From contig OX621259.1 in the NCBI GenBank assembly GCA_951640165.1, positions 5,332,001-5,396,000 on the forward strand: 64,000 nt of DNA. Reading direction: 5' to 3'. The stretch's first letter is position 1. The number at the start of each line of letters is the position of its first letter. Shown here piece after piece: positions 11,100 to 23,075 of the stretch. The position numbers and the translations under genes are program-made. The notes under the pieces were generated by a model. That model was given only the letters and a program-made list of their open reading frames with translations, was not told the origin of the DNA and ran no database searches. The DNA comes from Pseudoips prasinana (lineage: Eukaryota; Arthropoda; Insecta; Lepidoptera; Nolidae).

Positions 11100-12600
11100 T
11101 TGCAAATAAATCGCTGAATTTGACTTTATTATAATGTATATTTTAAAGAGTCGTGATGTGATTACGACCGAATATACGAATACCACACCAATGAACCATG
11201 ATGGCATTACGGTTATTTACTCACATATGTATTGTAGCCTAAGCTGGCGTCTAAAAATATATATATTAAAGAGTAGTGATGCGAATATAATTATTGAACC
11301 GTAATGCGATTACGGTCATTTACTCACATATGTATGTGTTTTATCTGACGCAGATTAGCAGAGGGTCTGCTGGCGTTTAAAAATGTATATTTTTAAGAGT
11401 CGTGATGCGATTACGACCGAATATACGTATATCATACCAATATACTTATTGAACCGTGATGCGATTACGGTCATTTACTCACATATGTACGTGTTTTATC
11501 TGACGCAGATTAGCAAAAAAGTATTTCTGGCGTTTAAAATGTATATTTTAAAGGGTCGTGATGCGATTACGACCAAATATACGAATACCATACCAATATA
11601 CTTATTGAACCGTGATGCGATTACGGTCATTTACTCACATATGTATGTGTTTTATCTGACGCAGATTAGCTGAGGGTTTTCTGGCGTCTAAAAATGTATA
11701 TTTTAAAGAGTCGTGATGCGATTACGACCGAATATACGAATACCATACCAATATACTTATTGAACCGTGATGCGATTACGGTCATTTACTCATAATTATA
11801 TGTATTGTATTTGATGTAGATAATGAATTTGAGCATTCATTTTCATCAAATCTGTGAATAAGCTCCGTCATATCGATACTGTTGGTCAAGATTAATACCC
11901 ATAAAATTAAAGAGTCATGATTTGATTACCGAATATACGATACCAATATTATTTCTGAACCGTGATGCGATTACGGTCACTTACTCGCATAATAATATGT
12001 ATTTTTCCTGATACAGATAATGTATCTGAACATTCATATTTATTTAATCAGTGAATACGCTCCGTCCGTCCGTCCTCGGTATAGTTGGTTAAAGCTAATA
12101 CGGATTATATTAAATAGCCGCGATGCGATTACGACCGAATATACGAACACCATATATCAATATTATTTCTGAACCATGAAGCGATTACGGTCACTTCCTC
12201 ATATATGCATTTTTTTTACTAATGCAGATAATGTATCTGAGTATTCATTTTCATTAAATCTTGGAATAGGCTCCGTCGTATTTATACTGTTGATCAAAGC
12301 TAATACCTATAAAATTAAAGAGTCGTGATTCGATAATGACCGAATATACGAACACATTACCCAATATAATTATTGAACCATGATGTGATTATGGTCACTT
12401 ACTCGCATATTAATATGTATTTTTTTTTCTGATGCAGATAAAGTATCTGAGCATTCATTTTCATTAAATCTTAGAATACGTACCGTCGTAACGTTGGTCA
12501 AGGCTAATACGCATAAAATTAAAGAATCTTGATTCGATAACGACCAAATATACAAACATCATAACAATATAATTTCTGAACCGTGATGCGATCCTTGGTT
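11100..12600 (+). repeat. Pseudopalindromic satellite array
   Basis: About nine to ten repeats of a unit with two related motifs, AGAGTCGTGATGCGATTACG and GAACCGTGATGCGATTACGG. The spacing is about 125-156 nt in the left half and about 205 nt in the right half, where units gain a segment ending in CTCCGTC..GTTGGTCAAGGC. The shared core CGTGATGCGATTACG is an imperfect palindrome. Confidence 0.85.
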
Positions 12601-13140
12601 TAGTCGAAAACCATCCAATGATATTGCTTGATCCACAGTTCAACTGTAGTTTAGTTTTAGACTTCGTTTTTTAAATAAGGGTGATAATGTATATTTTATT
12701 TTATGTGAATAATACATCTGAAAATTCATATTTAGCAAATTAGGGTATACGCTCCATTTTCGCAGAATAATATTGACCCGATTACACATACTCTTGATAA
12801 TGTTGTCGCTACGCAGGATCCTACCGCTGATATTGCTACCCCGACCAAATAATCTAATAAAGATGAACTCTCAGCACCCGAGCTTTGGCCGCAGGCCTTT
12901 TGGGATGCCTTAAGTGTATCAAAAATTAAAGTTGTCATTTATGAACCTAAGATAAGAGACGTTGTTTCAAATATTAGGAATAACGATTCCAATATTTATA
13001 ATTCTTGTAAGCGAGGCCTCAATCGCATCTAATTCTTTTATCACAATTAGAAGGAGATATGCCCAGGGAAAACCCTGATAGCATACATAGAACTAATAGG
13101 ACCGTTTAGAGACACGTCTATCGCAGAAAGGTTAATTCTT
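12601..13140. other. Intergenic DNA, possible old coding remnant
   Basis: Plus-strand 12815-13020 reads with few stops (ELWPQAFWDALSVSKIKVVI) and resembles neither transporter nor LINE. Possibly a decayed TE gag or a spurious frame. It ends at a 29-A run at 13147. Confidence 0.3.
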
Positions 13141-13144
13141 AACA

Positions 13145-13177
<33 letters not shown>

Positions 13178-13554
13178 AAATATATATAGGTATATATACC
13201 ACAACGCAACTGTGTCCACAATCAGCCGCTGTGTCCAGCAAGTATTGCAAGAGAGCGGATATTGACGCAAGCGTATACTCTGCGCATAGTGCTCGCCACG
13301 CAGAGACGTCCGTCGATGCGTTTCCATTGAAGTGATTAGGAAGGCAGCAGAATGGTCATGAAACTCCCACGGATTTAGTAAATTTTATCACAAATCGAAT
13401 AATGATCCTGTATTTAAAAATTCCAGTTGATTATGGTTAGGTATAGTTAAAAATGATTAAGTTAATAAGATAAAGTAAATTATTGCATGTATTAATTCGT
13501 TTATGGGTATTGGTTCAATACTCTTACTAACGATTTCCCTAAAGCTCTAAACAT

Positions 13555-13990
13555 CTACTGTGTAATATGAAAATCTCGAGGATGCAGCGACGAAATATAA
13601 TTGAAGGTTAAACAAACTTACCTTAAGTGAAGTTTGACCATAATTATATGAGTCGCTGCATCCGAAGAGATTTTCGATCCCTCCCTCCCTTAAAGTATTC
13701 TTGTGAATACTTTCTTCCCGTTATTTGATTTTAATGCTTTGCCTTTAGTGAAATCTAAAGTAGATGCTGTGTTACTCTGAAAAGAATGAGGTGACATCCA
13801 GGTGGCGGCGGAAAAATGACGTTGACATTTTGTCTTTTTAATGTTGCAAGCTCTAAAAAGTGTTCGATGTCCAGTACATTGAAGAGTGTACTACTGTGTA
13901 ATATGAAAATCTCTTCGGTGCAGCGACTCATATAATTATGGTCAAACTTCACTTAAGGTAAGTTTGTTTAACCTTCAATTATAGTATTTC
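13555..13990 (+). repeat. Repeat X, right copy with internal foldback
   Basis: 13593-13665 and 13918-13985 are inverted copies (TTAAACAAACTTACCTTAAG), bracketed by GATGCAGCGAC. The middle part 13777-13915 is the inverse of 8877-9012. Confidence 0.65.
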
Positions 13991-14329
13991 ATTAATATTA
14001 AAGGTATTACGTTTGCATAAGAGATGTATTAAATTAAATCTTTATTATTTTTTTTTATACCGTTAGTTTTTGAAGTTGTTTTTTTTAAATGAAGTTGTTT
14101 TTATTTGTTACTTTTTAGTTAGGCTAGCTATAGCCGGACTACGAAAGGTGCCGCGCGCCTCAACATTATAGGTCCCAACAAACGAGAACGGAAAAAAGAA
14201 ATATCATCCGAAAAATATTGTACGAAGCTCTTTTTCACGTTCTTGTGAGACAGTGAATGATAAAAAAAACCATTTGTAAAGTAAGAAAAACTACATAAAA
14301 TTACGTTCACTCTAAGAAAACTGGCACAG

Positions 14330-14695
14330 TACGAGTCTAGACTCGCTAAGATTCATGAAAGTCTGAACAGCAAGTGCGTAGGTTAGGCCGTATTTATGAC
14401 CATCTAGCTAACGAGTCTGTGAGCTAAGGGCTTACAGACTAGGTCTTATTAATGATCGAATAGCAATCAAGTCTGCTGAGCAGAGGGCAAGAGTCTATGA
14501 AGACTAGGTCTTATTAATGATCGATTAGCCAAAAAGTCTACTAAGCAGAGGACTAATAGCCTAGGTCTTATTTATGATTGATTAGCTAATGGGTCTGATG
14601 AGCAGAGGGCTGTCAGACAAGGTCTTATTCATGATCGATTAGCCATCGAGTGTACTGAGCAGAAGGCTCATAGACTAGGTCGTATTGATGTCGCG
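14330..14695 (+). repeat. 57-bp minisatellite
   Basis: Six units beginning AGGTCTTATTAATGATCGAT with starts near 14385, 14441, 14506, 14563, 14620 and 14677 (spacing 56-65). Followed at once by a GC-rich patch. Confidence 0.8.
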
Positions 14696-15115
14696 CTGCC
14701 AGCAGTGGCGACAACCGGATGAAACGCGGTGGCATCCTTCTGTGAAGCTGTTATGCTCAAGAAGTAGTCCGCCGAGCGCGAGAGGGAGCGCAACGATCCC
14801 TCTCGCAGAAGAAGGAGACGGCGTCGATGAACCGGACATTGACGCTAGTGTCCGCTTCATCGGCGCCGGTGCTGGGAGCTAATTCCCAGCGCGAGAGAGT
14901 ATGCGGCGCCCGGCTGGCTTCTCCCCGGCTAGGCGCCGCCCCCGGGACCGCTGGCGTTTGGAGGAAAAGAACTCCACTCATCTTGTATAAGCGGTCCCGG
15001 GAAGAGGTAATCTTCTGTACCTCACGTAAAATGCTTCTGCGTACTGGGGAGGGGGGGGGGGAGGCATTCAGGCAAACCTGTTCATTTGGACAAGTTCAAA
15101 ATCTTACAGCTAGGT
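14696..15115. other. GC-rich patch beside minisatellite
   Basis: Markedly richer in GC than its surroundings, with overlapping open frames on both strands, none recognisable, and a G run near 15050. Minisatellite plus GC-rich block would fit the 5' UTR of a LINE or LTR element, but no coding follows. Confidence 0.4.
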
Positions 15116-15236
15116 AGTTAAAAATATATGTATGTTCCATGTGTTCCTGAACAAAGTTCCGATCCATTCGGTTCGTCTAACTGACAATCGTCACTGCTTG
15201 GTATTGCCACAATGATAATTAATATAAATAATCGAT

Positions 15237-15660
15237 TATAATATATGAACATTGTTAACAGGTATTAACGCGACTAACCTTATTGTCATTTTCCCGACGT
15301 TTCGACCAAGTTGCATTGATCGTGGTCACGATCGTGGATGACTAGCGCAGCGGTGTTTCTCCGCTACTGAGAGCATGGAGTATTTAATTACCCTCACTGA
15401 TCGTTTGTCACACTCTTAAGGCCGGTAACACACTGCACTAACGGAGTCCACATTTTGACCGACTGTACATATCGCGGTGTTAAATGTTTAATCACTGGAT
15501 TCCATGACGCCGACAATTTGAATCTATCCTCCCGATTGAAATTTTTGTATTTCTTAATTTCAAGGGCTTCACGCACAACTCGCGAGTAGTAGTGACGCTC
15601 GGTGGAAAGGACTTGTGGCTGATCAAAAATACCTGTTAACAATGTTCATATATAATTATG
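15237..15660 (-). mobile_element. Penelope-like retroelement fragment
   Basis: The minus strand (15394-15642) encodes STERHYYSRVVREALEIKK and NFNRED, the end of the GIY-YIG endonuclease region of Penelope-like elements. GTTTCGACCAAGTTGCATTG downstream is a usual 3' part. The fragment is bracketed by inverted copies of GAACATTGTTAACAGGTATT. Confidence 0.65.
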
Positions 15661-15797
15661 ATACGCGAAAGTTTAAAAGTGTATAAATAATCGATGTTAT
15701 TGGTTACTCGTTTTAATTTAAATAACTACTTTCTAACCTAACACTAAATGACGTATGTTGATTTAGTAGTTTACAAGTTTTCTATCTACATAATCAT

Positions 15798-16020
15798 GGG
15801 ACATTATTTACCCACGGCCATCTGATCCCAAACTAAGCAGAGCTTGTATGTACAGACACCAGCACATCTAGCTATCCCAATCTGTCAAATTTATTTTATA
15901 AATTTTCAACTTTATCACAAAAGCATAAGTTTCACTTTGAATCAGTCCTGGGTGGGAATCGAACCCACGACCTTCGGCGAGAAAGGCAAGCAGTTACCAG
16001 CCAACTGGCCCGTCAAATAA
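15798..16020 (-). mobile_element. SINE S2 interrupted by a MITE M half
   Basis: The ends are S2 (CTGATCCCAAACTAAGCAGA and GGTGGGAATCGAACCCACGA). The middle, 15850-15937, is half of the foldback element seen whole at 26447 and 51115. Confidence 0.6.
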
Positions 16021-16274
16021 TGTATGTTATTTGGTATTGGATATTTCGTTGGAAGTCACACACATAAACACTCTTTCATATAAACCCTACAAAAATACCA
16101 TAACAATACACAGATTCATATTTTTTTAAGTATATAAATTCAATGTCAATAGATTAGAATAGTATACCGATGTCTATCTAACGAGTACATCTTCTTATCT
16201 TTTGTAAATAACACTAAAACTTACCGCATGTTGCTAACGAAGATACGCCACACATCTCACTTTAGGCTGTAGCA

Positions 16275-16719
16275 CTTAGGCGATTCGCACACTGCACCAC
16301 ATCACGCAGCGTAGCGCGGGAATGCGAGTTCTTACGTTACTTGCAAGTATCTGTGTTTGTATAGAAAACACGCTTAGTGCAACATATAGAAAACGCATTC
16401 ACGCGCAGTGGTGAACATCTCGCACCTAAATGCGGAGAAACATTCATCCACGCGCGTGGGCGCGAGACGCATGGTATGGCATACCAAGCCACTCAGTACC
16501 GTGCGTGATTTTGGAAGGGCTTGACATGTATTTGTCAGCACAGCCAACAGCATTAAATGAAATGAGTCAAAGCCGCCACGAATCCACAAAATGCAACATC
16601 GCGCGTGAGTCCATAAAAAGCCGCACGATGATGCAGTTCTGCACTCTCGCAAGTACGCGCGTAGAAGCGTCGAAACGCAACATGCAGCGTGGTGCGTGGT
16701 GGTGAGATAATCGCCTAAG
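16275..16719. mobile_element. Inverted-repeat DNA element, 445 bp
   Basis: Ends CTTAGGCGATT..CACACTGCACCAC and the inverse GTGGTGGTGAGATAATCGCCTAAG. GC-rich, no transposase; overlapping frames on both strands are by-products. Nonautonomous. Confidence 0.55.
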
Positions 16720-17094
16720 AGGGCATGATGTTAATAATTGCAATAGAGATCTGGGATCTAAGGTGACATCTTCAAAATGATAAAACACGGGTAAAACACC
16801 AATCACTTATTTTATATTAAACTATTTTCACAATACATTGCTATTCTTTGGCACTTCACTTTTTCAACTCTTGACAATCATCACTCAAATATTAAATCAT
16901 ACTTTTTTAATTCATTCAAATTCTATTCTAACATTAAAACCTATGGACAGCTATTTTACAAACAAAAATGAACAGAGTTTTCTAGCTTCTACTCTCAAAA
17001 GAGGTTTTTTTTCATAGGATGCTCTCCTATAAAATAATAATAATAATATCAGGTAATATCATTACCTACCTACAGTACTGTTGTATTATTTCTG

Positions 17095-17440
17095 CCTCGT
17101 TGGTCTAGCGGTAGCGTGTTCAAAAGCAAATAATCAGGGCCTGGGTTGAAATCCCGAGATTTTTCTGTAAACAGATTTTTAGTATCAACCCGAAGTCTGG
17201 GAGTTAGCGGTATTATACCCCCGTTCCTCGTAGAATACGTGAAGCCGCCGGTCCACTAGGTTAAGCATCTAGGCTCGCGGTCAGTCCATAGATGGGTGAC
17301 CACCAAAGTTATTTGTGAGCTTCGCCGTGCTTCGGAGGCTACGTTAATCTGTCGGTCCCTGTTGTAGTCTTTAGACAACAGTCGTTAAGCCATCTCAGAG
17401 GCCGACTGCCCATACGATAAATAAGTAAGTATGAACAAAA
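17095..17440 (+). mobile_element. tRNA-derived SINE family S4
   Basis: A box TGGTCTAGCGGTAGCGTG and a degenerate B box GGTTGAAATCCC, then GTCTGGGAGTTAGCGGTATT and CATAGATGGGTGACCACC. The last part recurs degraded at 32860-33000, and the family in reverse at 52790-53065. Confidence 0.6.
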
Positions 17441-17519
17441 TTACAATTTGGAAATCTTTTGGGGGAAGCCTAAGTCCAGTAGTGGACGACATGATGCTCA
17501 TGATTAAGTTTAAGTATTT

Positions 17520-17722
17520 TTTTAAGACACTACCCGCACTAGGGAATCTAATCCCTGTGTACCGGGGTACTTTATAAACATATAATAGACGGACAGAAAT
17601 TACATCCAGACTCAGAACAACTATTTATAGGTCACACAAACAGTTGTCCGGCTCGGAACTCGAACCCGCAACACGAAGCGGCGACGCAACTGCCTTAGCC
17701 ATTGCGCCACACGTGCAGTCAA
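17520..17722 (-). mobile_element. SINE S1 copy
   Basis: Reverse of S1: CACGTGTGGCGCAATGGC as A box and GTTCGAGTTCC as B box, with CACAGGGATTAGATTCCC. Confidence 0.7.
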
Positions 17723-18139
17723 TATCTATGTTTGTTATATGGTTTCTGTAAAATCTAGCAACTAGTCTGCAACTAAAATTTAACAGCAACTCTACGTATT
17801 CTAAGGCTGTCGCTACATTGCTTTAAACATGTTATTTTGTATTTTTTTATACAAATTAAGTTGGAAAACAAGCGTAGGGCCCACCTGTTGTTAAGTGGTC
17901 ACCGTAGCCTATGAACGCCTGCAACACCAGGGGTATAATTGGCGCGATGCCGACCCTTTAGAAACCTTATACGTAACTCCCTTTTTGACGGGCTCCATGT
18001 ATTGAGACCAATACAAAAAAACTATTCAGTTCCAGTTTCATGACTATATTAAGCTACTTAAGTGTCCCTAAATATTTAGGTTTCACTTAAATACTTAACA
18101 AATCTCTTATCACATATATTTTTACACACAAACATAGAC

Positions 18140-21100
18140 TCACGCCTGTTTCCCAGAGGGGTAGGCAGAGACAACGGATTTCCATTTGTCATGATCTTTG
18201 CACACGTCTTTTGCCTCGGTTACTGTCATAATATTCTTCATACATTCTCGCCGGTTTAGGTTACTTCTGACCTGTCCTTTCTTGAGAACGTCTCCGATTT
18301 GGTCAATGAATGTTCGACGAGGTCTTCCCCTTCCGGCTGTTCCATTCACACAGGCCAGGTATACTTTTTTGGTCAATATTCTTTCATTCATCCTTTCTAA
18401 ATGGCCAAACCATCTCAGCAATCCTTTTTCAATCTTTGTGACTACATCCTCTTTTACACCACATCGCTCTCTTACATCAGTATTTCGAATTCTGTCTCTC
18501 AAAGTCACACCACACATACTTCTCAGAGCTCTCATTTCCACTACATTTATTTTACTTTCATTCTTTTTTTGCCATACCCTACTTTCACTTCCATACATTC
18601 AAGTTGGCACTAACACACCCTCGTGCACGGCCAGTCGAGCCTTTTTTGAGACTTGCCGGCTACTCATAAAGGCGTTTAGTGCCCCATTTACTCTGTTCCC
18701 CGCATTTACTCTTCTAACATTATCTTTTTCATATTTCCCTCTCTCGTAAACTAAGTTCCCAAATATACAAACTCTTTCACCTGATCGACTTTCTCTCTTC
18801 CAATCACAATATCACATGCTGTCGTGTATTCATCCCTCTCAAATACTATTACTTTCGTCTTACCAACATTAATTTTCATCCCACTCCTTTCAAAAGCTTC
18901 ATGGATATTTGTTACCATTACTTGCAACTCGTCCGCCGATGATGCAAGTAGAACTTGATCATCAGCGTAAAGCAGACATTTGATGAGTAACTCAATCATC
19001 CTTACACCGCATTCACTTTCTTTCAAATCTTTTAAACAGCTATCCATGAATAGGTTAAACAACCACGGTGACGCTACACATCCCTGTCTAATACCCTTTT
19101 GAATGCTCAACCACTCAGTGTATGACCCGTTAATTCTCACGCAAGCTGTGGAAGAGATTTCAGTGCTTGAACAAGGTTGTCATCCAACCCATACATGGAC
19201 AGTACCAACCATAGCTCATTCCTCAACACTCAATCGTAGACCTTTTCTAAGTCTACGGAGGCACAGTAGACCTTCTGGCTTTTACCCAAAAACTTCTCTA
19301 CTATGCGTCGTAGAGAAAATGATACCTGATCCGTGCATCCCATTCCTCTTCGAAAACCCGCATTCCATATTTGTGCATCGGTTTTTTCCACAACTCTTTC
19401 AACCAATACTTTCGCATACAACTTACCAACGACGCTGAGCAGACTAATGCCCCTATAGTTTTTACAGTTTTGCCGTAAGCCTTTCCCTTTGTAAAGAGGT
19501 ACGATGACAGCCTTGCACCAATCACTTGGCACTTGGCCGGTGTTATAGCAAAAATTGAAAAGGCTGCACAGTTGACTCGCTATGACGCCATGTCCAGCCT
19601 TCAGCATCTCGGAAGTTATCCTGTCAAACCCTGGTGATATACCTGATTTCATACTCTTAATAGCTTTTACAATCACATCCATACTAATTTCATCTTTACA
19701 TTTATCCTTGTCTACGTTTACTCTCTGTTACACCTTTTTCATACAAACTTTCAAAATACTCCTCCCAACGTTTTAACACGCATTCTTCCCCTTCCATTAT
19801 ATTTCCATCTTGGTCTCGTATGGAGTTTAGTTCTGAGGTTTGAGTTATGCCTCTTACTAACCTTACGGATTTCCAGAAAAACTTAATGTTCGTCTGAAAA
19901 TCCTTAGACAACCTTCTATCAAAATTTTCCCTTTGTTCATTTTTCTTTTTGTTCACCACATCCTTTACTATTCCTTTCATTCTTTTATAATTATTCAAGA
20001 ACGAATGCATAAGGCGACAAATGAGGATATATAAAGGGTTTTATATCCTCATTCGTCGCCTTATGCATTCGTTCGTTTGCTCTGGTGGCTAGCCAGTCTA
20101 ACCACGCTTTCTTCTTTTCACATACAACTTTTTGTACACTTTGATCCCACCAAATATTCTTCATCTTTCTTCCTCGTCTTCTCTTTATTGCATCACATAC
20201 TTCACCAGCTACACTTACCACACCTTCTTTGACTAACTTCCATAGCTCTTCTACTTCTCTTATGTCTTCAGATCCCTCAAACTTCTCAACCAATTTACTT
20301 TTGTACTCATCTGCCACTTCTTCCTCTTGCAGTTCTTCTACTTTTATCCTCTCAAGTACACTTTTAGTCTCAGGAATTCGGTGGCGCCATCCTTGAAAAA
20401 GACCACTTATTCGGCTCATCACCAGAAAGTGATCTGTATGGATTGCGGTCCCACGATAGACTCTTGTGTCTAGAACATTCTTTCTCAATCTTTCATCTAC
20501 AATCATGAAGTCAATCATACTCTTTCTCACATTTTTCTTCTCTCGTGTAAACTTTTATGTCCAAACATAGTATTTGTAACACAAAGACCCCATTCCAGAC
20601 ATATCTCAAGCAGACTGTACCATTCTCATTTTCACTCTCATCACCGAATTGACCTAGTACTCTTTCAAAACCATCACGTTTTACCCCAACCCAACCATTA
20701 AAATCACCTAACATTATTACTCTTTCATTATACTGACTTAACCGAAACACATCTCTCAGGGTCTCCCAGGATGCCTTTCTTTCCTCTTGTTCTGGCTGTG
20801 TTACAACTGCACCCATATCTACAGGAGCGTACACCCCTACTAGGAAGATACGGGTCATACCAACTTTATTTTTAACCACATTACTCTTGCATTCACGCAT
20901 TCGAACTCAGTCAAACACTCAGACATACTTGTGGAAAGAATGAGACCCACACCTTGGCAAGCTCGGGTGGTGTTCGGTACTCCAAACCAATACGCTGTGT
21001 ATATAGTCCGTGTTTTGTAGTATCACACCCTTTCCGCTTCGTCTCATTTATACACAACACATCGATCCGCTTTTCACTCATCAGCTGACATACTTCGTCC

Positions 21101-21417
21101 ATCTTACCTTCTATTCCTCCTCCCACATTCAACGTACCAAAACGGCTCTCTGTTGGCCACTTTTCGCCTCTCCGGGAAACGAGACGTGATGGGTAGCGGA
21201 CCACGTCGCCGCCATTTGAAGGATTAAAATTAATTGTATCCATTGCGTTCCCACGAGTATTAGGGACTAAACGGTTCATACTCGCACGGGGGTAAGACGG
21301 ATCCATGCTGTGTCCTATGACCGCCAATATAGATACCTCCGTTAGCGACCAGACTGCCCTCTGGCTCAGCACGGGTCGGATTACTTGCCTTGATTGAGTG
21401 CCGCCGTTTGTATGCAT
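18140..21417 (-). pseudogene. Endonuclease-reverse transcriptase ORF of LINE R, broken
   Basis: Seven consecutive minus-strand pieces in different frames. 21417-20911: endonuclease start (RFGTLNVGGG, RIDVLCINETKRKG). 20900-20511: YNERVIMLGDFNGWVG. 20530-19991: IDFMIVDERLRKNV and HTDHFLVMSRI. 19682-19230: NYRGISLLSVVGKLYAK. 19140-18751: QGCVASPWLFNLFMDS and the catalytic YADD. 18598-18140: [20 protein letters not shown] and GRGRPRRTF. Frameshifts, stops and an inverted repeat at 19999-20074 show it is dead. Confidence 0.85.
19999..20074. repeat. 33-bp inverted repeat inside LINE R
   Basis: Arms 19999-20031 and 20042-20074 (GAACGAATGCATAAGGCGAC) with a 10-nt spacer and one mismatch; the coding frame changes here. 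Confidence 0.8.
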
Positions 21418-21714
21418 AATTATACCTACTCTTCCGCCGCCGCTCTAAGTTACTATCCTGTACTGATAGTAACTATGCTATCGTAGGCCTCTGATGAATC
21501 TTTCGATTACAGAGGCCCGACATATAGTTTTGCTATCTTTATTTCTCTTAATATCTGTGATGTTAGATAATTTAGAAAAAATCCTCAAGATGATATAATG
21601 CAGAGTGGAAATAATGGACTACCGAAACAGTATACGATAGATTCATTGTAAATAAATAAAATATAAACTTAACAAGATGTTTGTAATATTTAGGTGAAAT
21701 AAGTTAACTGCAAG

Positions 21715-21845
21715 TTGGACCGATGGTCTCGTGAGGGTCGCTGGAAGTATGCCGGCAGCACCAAACGGGCAATTGTGGAGATCGTTGGGGGAGGCCGTTG
21801 TCCAGCAGTGGACGTCCTTTGCTTGATATGATGATGCGATGACGA
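21715..21845 (+). mobile_element. LINE 3'-tail family E, copy 3
   Basis: GTGGAGATCGTTGGGGGAGG, CAGCAGTGGACGTCCTTTG and a short ATGATG end. Confidence 0.6.
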
Positions 21846-21959
21846 ATATAGGACCAGTTTTATGGATTTAACCCAAATACTAAAGCGTTTACAAATATTT
21901 TAAGTAAAGGCATTGTGTTTTCTCACATTACAATATGTAACCATGTATTTACAAAAGAA

Positions 21960-22060
21960 AAGTAGTAAATCAGTTATCTGGTTTCCATAGTACAAGCTTT
22001 TCTTAGTTTGAGATCAGAAGACCGTGTGTGAATAATGTCCCAGGATATATTTTATGTATT
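21960..22060 (+). mobile_element. SINE S2, 3' part only
   Basis: CAGTTATCTGGTTTCCATAG, GTACAAGC and GTCCCAGGATAT, the shared S2 tail; no tRNA head. Confidence 0.55.
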
Positions 22061-22164
22061 TATTTATTATTATCACTAGTACATTGCGCTTTATAAAGAA
22101 CTTTAAGAACAAGTAGGTTAAACTTGAACAGGACTAACTTATCTAATTTTAGACGTGGCTTTTA

Positions 22165-23075
22165 TCATCATCAGCCTGATATCATTCACTGCTAGACTTA
22201 GGCCTCCTCCATAGGTTTCCACAACGCCTTTGAGGGTTTGCCGTAGTCATGGCACTGGGCTTGAGAGTTGGCGACTGCAGGGAGGTGGTAACTAGTACAC
22301 AGGTGACGCTGCTGCCCGATTACTTGTTACACCTTTAATCGCCTTTGAGGATACCCACGAGTTCTAATGAGGAAACCCTGTTATTATATCTGCACCGGGA
22401 ACCTCACGGCTACGGCTTAAGAAAGTATTTATTTAAACGACTTGTGCACATGTGGCTCAGCGGCACGGCACGGCAATAAAGCCGTATTTTTGGCTGCTGG
22501 AATAAAGTGTTTACCATTGTCATATGGTTTTAATTGCAGAATTGGACCTGTCTAACTAACCTGTCTCCGCTAGAATGTCTATTACCAAGTCCAAATTTAC
22601 CCAGTACTTCCTCTTCTACTCCTTCCCCTATTACCGCATTATAATCCCCCATTACCATAACAATAACCTTTTCCTTTGTTGTATGGAATCTAGATTATTA
22701 TACATCTCTTCTATATCTTCATCTGAGTATTTACTAGTAGGCATATATAGTTGTAGTATCATCACATTACTAGGTGTTGATTTCAATTTAATAGCAGTTA
22801 TGCGATCACGGTGGTGTATTGTGTTTTATACCTGCGTTCCCCATTTCTTATTCATAATTATAGCTGTTGCATTCCTTCTTCGCTTTTCTCCCGTATAAAT
22901 TATCCTATACTCATCGCTCCAAAAATCCCCACTTCCTTCCCATTTCAACTAGCTTAGTCCGAAAATGTCAATTTTGTTCTTCTCATTTCCAACTTCTCTT
23001 CTTCCAATTTTCCCGATATCAACATAGTTCACACGTTCCACGTCCCTATCCGGCAAGCCAAAATCAGCCATCCTT
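22165..23075 (-). mobile_element. Second LINE (RTE-like), reverse transcriptase missing
   Basis: The minus strand of 23075-22537 encodes an AP endonuclease different from LINE R: GSGDFWSDEYRIIYTGEKRR, ITAIKLKSTPSNVMILQLYM, MGDYNAVIGEGVEEEVLGKF, LGNRHSSGDRL. 22165-22430 is a typical 3' UTR (reverse of CATCAGCCTGATATCATTCA). The reverse transcriptase between is deleted and frames shift at least once. It ends about 520 nt before the gene B start codon. Confidence 0.7.

Larger units (their letters stand above)
18122..21440 (-). mobile_element. LINE family R, nearly full-length, inactive
   Basis: A non-LTR retrotransposon of about 3.3 kb read right to left: AP endonuclease, reverse transcriptase, C-terminal domain, 3' end at GACTCACGCCTGTTTCCCAG. 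The RTE-like domain layout is an impression; the clade needs a tree. At least six 3' fragments of the family occur in the window. Confidence 0.85.

Noticed and set aside
11100..12600. Regular repeats resembling a CRISPR array
   Set aside because: Eukaryotic context, unit 125-205 nt with no constant short repeat plus unique spacers, and spacers are themselves repeated. It is a satellite.
12732..12938. 68-codon minus-strand frame
   Set aside because: Low complexity, antisense to another weak frame, no homology recognised.
14685..15117. Overlapping open frames in the GC-rich patch
   Set aside because: Open on both strands simply because the GC-rich DNA lacks stop codons; no start context or partner exons.
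16374..16806. Three overlapping frames of 79-92 codons
   Set aside because: They lie within or across the inverted-repeat element at 16275-16719 on both strands.
18198..18749. 183-codon plus-strand frame
   Set aside because: Antisense shadow of the LINE R C-terminal domain on the minus strand.
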